Positions 1 through 6,500 of a stretch of DNA of 9,248 nt are shown here, piece after piece. The notes beneath the pieces were generated by a model, which had not been told where the DNA came from, searched no databases, and saw nothing but the letters and a program-made list of their open reading frames with translations. The position numbers and the translations under genes were made by a program. The DNA lies in contig UQPD01000107.1 in the NCBI GenBank assembly GCA_900542795.1, positions 1-9,248 of the forward strand, written 5' to 3'. The DNA comes from an uncultured Prevotella sp. Lineage in GTDB: Bacteria; Bacteroidota; Bacteroidia; Bacteroidales; Bacteroidaceae. How positions within the stretch are numbered: position 1 is the first letter of the stretch; the number at the start of each line of letters is the position of its first letter.

Positions 1-66
1 ATCTTGTTTTTTACTAAATAATAGCTGTTAACTTGTGGTTGCTATAAAACTTTTGATATTAAACAT

Positions 67-74
67 TATCTTTG
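67..74 (+). promoter_or_regulatory. Candidate -7 promoter element for the first small gene
   Basis: TATCTTTG matches the Bacteroidetes -7 consensus TAnnTTTG exactly and lies 80 bases before the start codon at 155. No TTTG sits at the usual 19-21 base distance upstream; the nearest TTG-like partner (38-41) is about 25 bases away. Only the -7 half is therefore supported. Transcription would begin near position 80 and give a leader of about 75 nt. Confidence 0.4.
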
Positions 75-120
75 CATTCAAAAAAGCACTACAAATTTTT
101 TCTGATTGCTCTGAATGAGA

Positions 121-139
121 TTTTAGAGAGCATCTAAAA
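121..139 (+). repeat. Inverted repeat in the leader of the first small gene
   Basis: TTTTAGA (121-127) and TCTAAAA (133-139) form a perfect 7-bp inverted repeat with a 5-base spacer. It ends 15 bases before the start codon at 155. It could be a weak hairpin near the ribosome-binding region or a regulator site. The arms are AT-rich, so chance is possible. Confidence 0.3.
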
Positions 140-154
140 AACTAAATTGGGATA

Positions 155-520
155 ATGCACAAAATTGATAACAGAAGAATGAAGCTTGCATGGCTTTTGA
201 TGTGGGTGTATCTGCCTATGTTACTTGCCATTACCTTCCACCATCACGCAGAGGTGGAGGGCTCTTCTGCTACATTTTATTGTTATGATTGTGCGCATCA
301 CATTCACCACGATGGGCATTTAACAGCTGAACATGGATTTATGCACGATTGTGCACTTTGTCAGTTGCATGATTTACCCTATGTGGTGCCTTCTATTATT
401 CATGTAGCAGCATTTGTTGTTATGTGTATAGTCGCATTCGTTTTGTCTTGTCCTTTTGTCAAGACTCGTAAATGCGACGTTCATTCTACTCGTGCTCCAC
501 CCGCATTTTTATCTTTATAG
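155..520 (+). CDS. Small His/Cys-rich two-helix membrane protein, upstream of TonB receptor
   Basis: 121 residues of unknown function. A basic N-terminus (residues 1-10) is followed by a hydrophobic helix (about 11-28). A loop dense in metal-ligand residues comes next: HHH at 29-31, CYDC at 43-46, H48, H49, HHDGHLT at 51-57, H60, H64, CALC at 66-69 and H72. A second helix (about 78-99) leads to a short basic tail containing STRAPP (111-116). The positive-inside rule would put the His/Cys loop in the periplasm. About 35 of the first 60 residues match the protein at 8539-8895 without a gap from residue 1, which favours the ATG at 155 over the internal Met at 179. The TonB receptor follows on the same strand after 291 bases. 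A role in binding or handing over a metal such as zinc, copper, iron or haem is inference. It recalls proteobacterial DUF2946 proteins in style, but membership is not shown. Confidence 0.85.
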   Translation: MHKIDNRRMKLAWLLMWVYLPMLLAITFHHHAEVEGSSATFYCYDCAHHIHHDGHLTAEHGFMHDCALCQLHDLPYVVPSIIHVAAFVVMCIVAFVLSCPFVKTRKCDVHSTRAPPAFLSL

Positions 521-811
521 TATTTGATGATTAATCAAAAAAGGATCGTCTTATTTTTTTAGTAGGTTCAATCGATTGATTATCAATGTTTATGATGGGA
601 AATAAGCAGCTAACATTTGTTACGCTTCTTTTTTCATCAATTATGGTCATGCGTTTACAAAAAGCGCAAAAGTTCATCATTTCTAAAAGGTTACTTCGCT
701 TTTTTAGCCGCAGCTTGGTAGGCGTAGAGTTATTGGTTTGCCATCTCGTTGAAGAAAAAGCACGTTGAACCTTGATATGATTCAAACACATAAACAAATT
801 ATAAAGAAAAA
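521..811 (+). other. Noncoding leader between the small gene and the TonB receptor
   Basis: This 291-base gap has no convincing gene. A 60-codon open frame at 586-768 and a longer minus-strand frame (531-881) that runs into the receptor gene have no recognisable features. The gap holds a cluster of palindromes at 569-587 (listed separately). It also holds an 8-bp inverted repeat, AAAAAGCG (659-666) and CGCTTTTT (697-704), with a 30-base loop and one more T after the second arm. That repeat could be a weak terminator or attenuator between the two genes. No exact TAnnTTTG promoter element was found on the plus strand here, so the receptor may depend partly on read-through from the upstream promoter. 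Confidence 0.5.
569..587. promoter_or_regulatory. Overlapping palindromes, possible operator for the receptor gene
   Basis: CAATCGATTG (569-578) is a perfect 10-bp palindrome. It overlaps ATTGAT-T-ATCAAT (575-587), a perfect 6-1-6 inverted repeat. A 6-1-6 layout rich in GAT/ATC resembles Fur-family operators, and the gene downstream is an uptake receptor. The resemblance is in layout only. Fur or Zur boxes of this lineage were not compared, and short AT-rich palindromes arise by chance. Confidence 0.3.
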
Positions 812-3199
812 ATGAATTCAAAGCATATTCAGTTGATGTTCCTTTGGGGAGCATTGACACTTCCCTATACAGCCCATGCAACCCAAGTTCGAGGCGAAAA
901 GCATTTACTAAACGATTCAGAGGTAGATTCTATCGCCCCAAACACAGATGCCAATGTCTTTGGACATGTAAAGGATGCTCAAACGGGCGAGCATGTGCCC
1001 TTTGTGGTTATTAAGGTGAAGGGTACTACAATTGTCACTACAACCGATAATACAGGTCACTTCTTTTTAAAAAACTTGCCAGAGGGTACATTTGGTATAG
1101 AGGCAAGATATTTGGGATATTCCTCTCAAACGATAAATGTGACGATTAAAAAGAACAAATCTCAAGAAGTTAATTTTACGCTCAATCCCAGCGATACCGA
1201 CATTGATGAAGTGGTAGTTTCTGCCAACCGTAACGAAACCAAGAGAAGCATGGCCCCCAACTTGGTAAACGTAATAGGTAGTAAAGTCTTTGATATTACA
1301 CAATCTACTTGCTTGGCAAAAGGGCTCAACTTTCAGCCAGGCGTTCGTACTGAAGATGACTGTCAGAATTGTGGATTTACGCAAGTTCGTATAAATGGTC
1401 TTGATGGTCATTACTCTCAGATATTGGTGAATTCTCGTCCAAATTTCTCTTCATTGAATGGTGTGTATGGCTTGGAGCATATTCCTGCTAACATGATTGA
1501 CCGCGTAGAGGTTGTTCGTGGAGGAGGTTCAGCCCTTTTTGGTGCATCAGCTATTGGTGGAACTATTAACATTATCACGAAGGAGCCTCTGCATAATTCG
1601 GCATCTTTTGCGCATAATTTTATGTCGCAAGGTGGTGCTAATTCGTTTGACAATGTTACAACTGGCAATGTGTCGCTTGTTACTAATGATAATAAGGCTG
1701 GCGTGTATGCTTATGGGCAAACTCGCACACGTCAAGGTTATGATTATGATGGTGATGGATATACAGAATTGCCAGAGTTGAACAATCAAACATTTGGTCT
1801 TAATTCTTTTCTCCGTTTGAATCCATATTCTAAGTTAAGTCTACAATATCACGGAATCCATGAGTTCCGTCGTGGCGGTAACAAACTTAACCAAGCACCT
1901 CATGAGGCTAATATTGCAGAGCAGGTTGAACATAACATTCAAGGAGGTGGACTCACCTACGACTTTTATTCGCCTAACGAGAAAGATCGCTTGTCAGCCT
2001 ATTTTTCATTTCAAACCACAGCACGCAAGAGTTATTATGGTGGAATAGGAGAGGGAACAGAAGAAGATAAGGAAACTGCTGAGAAGGCATATGGTACAAC
2101 CCATAATTTTACTTATGTAGTAGGTACGCAGTATGTTCACTCATTTGATAAATTGCTTTTTATGCCGTCTGACTTAACTCTTGGTGGAGAATATAACTTT
2201 GATGATTTGAAGGATTTTATTATCGGTTACGATCGACACTTTAAGCAAAATGTGCGTATTGGTAGCTTCTTCTTTCAAAACGAATGGAAAAATAAGCAGT
2301 GGAGTTTCCTCGTAGGTGGTAGATTAGACAAGCATAACTTGGTGGATCATATTATATTCAGTCCGCGAGCAAATCTCCGTTTTAATCCTACTGAGAACGT
2401 GAATCTTCGCATAACTTATGCTGGTGGCTTTCGTGCTCCTCAAGCATTCGATGAGGATTTGCATGTAGGTGTAGTTGGTGGCGAACGACTGGTTACAACC
2501 TTAGCAAAAAACTTAAAGGAGGAACGCTCTAATAGTTTTAGTGTTTCAGCCGACTTGTACCACAGATTTGGCAATGTGCAGACAAACCTTTTGATTGAAG
2601 GCTTCTATACAGATTTGAATAATGTGTTCGCCCTTCGGCAGCTCAGTCAGCCTGATGCACAAGGTAATACCGTGCAAGAGCGTTACAATGCTTATGGTGC
2701 CAAAGTGCTTGGACTGAACATTGAGGGAAAGGCTACGTTTACACGTTGGTTCTCCCTTCAAGCAGGTGTTACCCTTCAGCAGAGTCATTACAATGAGGCG
2801 ATAGCTTGGAATGACGAGGTGCCAGAACAGAAGTTCAAAAAGATGATGCGTACTCCTAACATATATGGTTATTTCACGGCAAGTTTTACTCCTATTAAAC
2901 GTCTCACAGCTTCAGTTACAGGAAACTACACCGGAAGTATGCTTGTTGGTCATGCTGCAGGTTCGGGTGTAGACGAACCAGTGGCTGTGAATACCCCCAA
3001 TTTTATGGAGGTTAATATGAAGTTAGCGTACGACTTTCCCATTTATAAGTACATAAACCTTCAGGTTAATGGTGGTATTCAAAATATAACCAACGCTTAT
3101 CAGAAGGATTTTGACAAAGGTTGGAATCGTGATTCAGGTTATATCTATGGTCCTTCTTTGCCGAGAAGCTACTTTGTAGGGGTAAAGGTTAGTTATTGA
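812..3199 (+). CDS. TonB-dependent outer-membrane receptor with N-terminal regulatory-like domain
   Basis: 795 residues, full length for the family. A signal peptide (about 1-24) leads into a carboxypeptidase-regulatory-like beta-sandwich (about 48-125), common in Bacteroidetes receptors. The TonB-box-like DEVVVSA is at 132-138. The plug domain (about 145-260) carries CQNCG at 184-188, RINGLDG at 193-199 and the conserved end VVRGGGSALFGASAIGGTIN. The remainder is a 22-strand-type barrel ending in aromatic Tyr (KVSY). A DYDGDGYTE loop at 311-319 looks able to bind calcium. GGFRAPQAFDEDLH (538-551), followed by NL at 567-568, is placed like the YRAP...NPNL region of haem receptors such as HmuR, but this segment is widespread in the family. 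It should import a scarce solute across the outer membrane using TonB-ExbBD energy. Haem, a metal chelate or a siderophore is plausible; the sequence does not settle it. The neighbouring His/Cys-rich protein favours a metal-related substrate. Confidence 0.93.
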   Translation: MNSKHIQLMFLWGALTLPYTAHATQVRGEKHLLNDSEVDSIAPNTDANVFGHVKDAQTGEHVPFVVIKVKGTTIVTTTDNTGHFFLKNLPEGTFGIEARYLGYSSQTINVTIKKNKSQEVNFTLNPSDTDIDEVVVSANRNETKRSMAPNLVNVIGSKVFDITQSTCLAKGLNFQPGVRTEDDCQNCGFTQVRINGLDGHYSQILVNSRPNFSSLNGVYGLEHIPANMIDRVEVVRGGGSALFGASAIGGTINIITKEPLHNSASFAHNFMSQGGANSFDNVTTGNVSLVTNDNKAGVYAYGQTRTRQGYDYDGDGYTELPELNNQTFGLNSFLRLNPYSKLSLQYHGIHEFRRGGNKLNQAPHEANIAEQVEHNIQGGGLTYDFYSPNEKDRLSAYFSFQTTARKSYYGGIGEGTEEDKETAEKAYGTTHNFTYVVGTQYVHSFDKLLFMPSDLTLGGEYNFDDLKDFIIGYDRHFKQNVRIGSFFFQNEWKNKQWSFLVGGRLDKHNLVDHIIFSPRANLRFNPTENVNLRITYAGGFRAPQAFDEDLHVGVVGGERLVTTLAKNLKEERSNSFSVSADLYHRFGNVQTNLLIEGFYTDLNNVFALRQLSQPDAQGNTVQERYNAYGAKVLGLNIEGKATFTRWFSLQAGVTLQQSHYNEAIAWNDEVPEQKFKKMMRTPNIYGYFTASFTPIKRLTASVTGNYTGSMLVGHAAGSGVDEPVAVNTPNFMEVNMKLAYDFPIYKYINLQVNGGIQNITNAYQKDFDKGWNRDSGYIYGPSLPRSYFVGVKVSY

Positions 3200-3313
3200 T
3201 TATAAGTATTCGCTCCGCAATGGATAGGGTATTCAAAATCTATAAATATTTATGACCGATTTAATAGTCATATCGTCCATCTCTTTCCCATTGGGAGTGA
3301 TGTAATAAGCTGG

Positions 3314-3362
3314 CCAGGCATGAGAGGTAAGGGCTAATGCAGTTCTAAACTTTCATGCCTGG
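3314..3362 (+). terminator. Stem-loop after the TonB receptor, possible terminator
   Basis: CCAGGCATGA (3314-3323) and TCATGCCTGG (3353-3362) are perfect 10-bp complements. They extend to 13 pairs with one G-U, leaving a 23-base loop. The hairpin lies 115 bases after the receptor stop and is followed by TTTCTGT, a poor T-tract. It is the best terminator candidate for the receptor transcript, but the long loop and weak tail make it uncertain. Confidence 0.35.
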
Positions 3363-3473
3363 TTTCTGTATGCAATGTTCTTAAATACAGGAATCTTGGT
3401 GACACCCACTTTATCTCTCAAAATCTGTGCTAAGGTTTCGTTTTTACAGAAAATAAGAAGATTGTAAATGACT

Positions 3474-3519
3474 AAGTGACCGCTAATTCGCTGGTAATCA
3501 GAGAAATTAGCGGTCACTT
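3474..3519. repeat. 15-bp perfect inverted repeat, no T-tract
   Basis: AAGTGACCGCTAATT (3474-3488) is perfectly complementary to AATTAGCGGTCACTT (3505-3519), with a 16-base loop. Neither side has a run of T, so it is not a standard intrinsic terminator. GTCACTT recurs directly after it, ending at 3526. It could be a REP-like element, an mRNA 3' end stabiliser, a protein-binding site or the ends of a tiny mobile element. Confidence 0.65.
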
Positions 3520-3538
3520 GTCACTTTCCGTGCTATTG

Positions 3539-3578
3539 AAAAAAGGCGGTTCTAGAATGAAATACTTTTAGAACCGCC
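3539..3578 (-). terminator. Intrinsic terminator of the protease gene
   Basis: On the minus strand, GGCGGTTCTA (3578-3569) pairs perfectly with TAGAACCGCC (3554-3545) across a 14-base loop and is followed at once by six T (3544-3539). It lies just 11 bases beyond the protease stop codon at 3590. GC-rich stem, short loop, T-tract and position are all typical. Confidence 0.88.
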
Positions 3579-3589
3579 CATTTAATTTA

Positions 3590-6500
3590 TTAACGTTTAA
3601 TTATCAATTCTTTTTTGCCTCCAACTATATATACGCCATTGTTATACATTTGTGTGCGACGTCCAGATAGGTCGAAAATCATTTGTGGTGAATTTTGATT
3701 TTTATTGTTTTTATCTGTAACTGTCTGAATGCCGTTCGTTTTACCTTCAAATGGTAACAGAGGATATTGTACCAAGTTGAATGAGCGCAACGACAGACAT
3801 TGTGACCCTTGCATATTTGCCAATAAACCTATACTTACGGTAGTAGGTTCAGAAACAATAAAGTGGATGCTGTTGGATGAGACTGCGCTCTTGCTATCCA
3901 TAGCTTTATAAGCAAGCACACTATTTACTGAGGTGAATAGGTCGGCGGTGCAAGCTAAAGTGTCGCCCTTCATGGTAATTAAGTAGCAACCATTGGCTTC
4001 ACCCTCATAATTGCCAAAATTAGCAGTAAATTCATATACACCGCGTGGCAAGTCTATTGTTTGATACACTTTATAATCAGCGAGTTTTTGGGCAAAACCA
4101 TCCCAACCTGTGGTAATGGTTAGATAATCAGATTTTTGAGTGTCAACATGAGCACCTGTTAGCACGTTCTTATCTTTTACTGCGTGTTCTGTTTTCCAAC
4201 CCTTCAGTGTCATAAAACGATTTGGAGTTGAAGGGTTGACCATGTTTGCACTGTGGGTAAAGGGGGCTTCGTAGTTGGTAAAGTAAACTTCAGTTACGTT
4301 CTCCTCTCTTTGCCCCTCAAAATTAAGTGCGAACACACCTGCCGAACTGCTCCAGGCATCACCGTCAGGACCAAAGCCACTACGCACGCCCGTATTTGCA
4401 TTAGATGTTGCATCTTCTGCATTTCCACCGCTTTGGTTAAATGAGTAATACACTTTTAAACCTTCAGCCTCAGCCTCCTTGATTTCGGTAGAGTTCATTG
4501 GTGCTATGATATGTGTGCGCAGTTTCTTAATTGTTGTATTGCTAAGGAACAATCCATCCCAAATACGCCATTCATCAATCATACCACACATAGGAGCATC
4601 TTCACAACCTAAAGCAAAAGATGTAAGCGTAGGCAATGCTTTACAATTAACTGTTCCAGTGCTGAATATAATGCCATCGCGCAGAAATACTACTCTGCCA
4701 CTATTGTATGATACAGCATAGTGGTGCCACTCATTAGGGATAATGTAGCTTGCTGCAGATTGCGTATATTCGCTATTCATGTAAAAACGCATTTGTCCCG
4801 CAGGTTGTGTTTGCAGACAGAAGGTTTGCTTGTCTTGTCCGATGTGGTTACATGTGTCAGTAAGTGTAGTTGCTCGCATCCACCAATCAATGCTAAACTT
4901 TCGTTGTCCCTCAGTGAAGGGAACTTTTTTCAACGTCAAACGAGCAGAGTTTGCAGGCATAAAGTTTAGTCCTGTTTTACTATCTGCATTGCATACAGTT
5001 AAGGCACGCTCACGAGTGATACTATTTGCACCTGCTTCATTGCTTGCTTGCAACGTAACATCGTATACGCCAGGTATAGTTGGAGTAAAGGCAATTTTAC
5101 TGCCATCACCTCGCATTACGGTGGGGTAATTTGTCAACGTCCATATGCTTTGTGTGGGAGCATAAGCTGATATGTCTGTTAACTTTACGCTCTCTCCTTT
5201 TACTACCGTTGCAGGCTCTACATCGAACGCTGCTTTTGGTGCAGCTGTCTTAACCTCAATGGTTTGTTCGGATGTAGCTACATGTCCTTCAGCATCAGTT
5301 ACTTTTAACAATACTCGGTAGGTACCGCTCTTATCGTATGAGGTTGTGATGCAAGGCAATACCCCTTTACTTGTAGTGGCACCTAAAAGCGTCCATTCAT
5401 AACTGTCGCCCTCTCGTTGTTGGCTTGCTACAAAACTCACCCTGTCGCCACATGAAATAATAGTTTGTGAACATCTAAACGAGGCATTCACTGCTGCAGC
5501 TGGCAACACCTGCAGTGTGGTGTCACTAATGGCTTCTTTGCCATTTACATCTATCGCAACTACCTTAATATGTTGCATACCTGGCTGTTTAAATGTGAAT
5601 GTGGGCGATGCACCAACCACGTTTTCTTCGGCATCTGCACCTATTATTGTCCAATGCAGTGTGGCTATGTTTGTAGTTCCAATAGCATGTAACGTAGTGG
5701 GTTGTCCTGCCACAATGCCACTATCGGGCGCTGTGATTGTTACATGTGTTTGTGAGTCATAGTTTAAGCGTTGTGCAAGGTTTGTGTTTGTAGTATATCT
5801 ACCATTGCTGAAAGTGGCGTGATTGCCGTTCGTGGTGTAGTCTTGTAAAACGGTTTCATTGTTAAGAGTAATTACATCACCTGGATAGTATGCTACGAGG
5901 TCTTGAGGTAACAATCCGTTTGCAAAGCGCAATTTGTAATTTGCCTTTACCTCCTCAGCAGTGCGTGCACTGCGCCAAATGCGTATTTCATCGTAATAGG
6001 CATTTTGGTCGTTTTTGTTATCCTTGCAAGAGAAAACCAAATCGCCAAAACCACCCAAACCACTATACTCGTTAGAGGTGATAGTGCCTTTTTCCTCGCC
6101 ATTAACATAGGCTGTCATTCGATTTCCATCGACCACTAAGGCTATGTGGCTCCATTGGTTTACTTTTAAGGCAGAAGCGATATTAAGACGTGCGTTCGTG
6201 TTCCATCCAGCTGTAAATGTTCCATCAGCATTTGCATGAAACATAAACGTACCCCAACCTGGACCTGCACATTGGTTCCAATCTGTTAATGACAAAGGTC
6301 GAATCCAAAACTCTATGGTAGCCTTGTCGTACTTTGAAGTGAAGATCTTTGGAAGCGTCATACCCGAATGCGTCATGTAAAGGCAGCGGTTGCTTGCATT
6401 AAGTTTTGCGGTTAAAACACTCACAACGTTTGATTCTAAAGTGTCATAAATAGCACTTACACCATAAGAGCCTTCAGCGTCCAGGGGCAATGTGAATGAT

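Larger units (their letters stand above)
3233..3520 (-). pseudogene. Possible decayed minus-strand gene fragment
   Basis: Read on the minus strand from 3520 to 3233, one frame is open for 95 codons except for a single TGA at 3353-3355. The first part includes DYQRISGHLVIYNLLIFCKN and RDKVGVTKIPVFKNIAYRNQ. In the same frame after the TGA come TSHAWPAYYITPNGKEMDD and a final stop. The composition looks protein-like, with no low-complexity runs, but I recognise no family. There is no clear start codon (a GTG at 3515-3517 is the only early candidate) and no room for a promoter before the protease terminator. It may be a remnant of a lost gene or mobile element, or a chance frame. Confidence 0.25.
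3200..3589. other. Convergent intergenic region
   Basis: This 390-base stretch lies between the ends of the receptor (plus) and protease (minus) genes. It contains no intact gene. It holds a 10-bp inverted repeat at 3314-3362, a 15-bp inverted repeat at 3474-3519, the protease terminator at 3539-3578 and a minus-strand reading frame broken once by TGA (3233-3520). Each is listed separately. Confidence 0.7.

Noticed and set aside
155..520. c-type haem attachment by CYDC or CALC
   Set aside because: Haem attachment needs CxxCH. The residue after the second Cys is Ala or Thr in CYDC and Gln or Ala in CALC, so neither protein has the motif.
586..768. 60-codon plus-strand frame between the small gene and the receptor
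   Set aside because: No recognisable family, no ribosome-binding site, and it overlaps the palindromes and the hairpin of the leader. Treated as noncoding.
531..881. 116-codon minus-strand frame overlapping the receptor start
   Set aside because: It is antisense to the receptor signal peptide and the leader. Its product shows no domain, signal or membrane pattern and no promoter.
3228..3241. GGTATTCAAAATCT also appears at 9189-9202
   Set aside because: The last two bases at the right end belong to the adapter, leaving a 12-base AT-rich match. A 12-mer match is expected by chance in a window this size.
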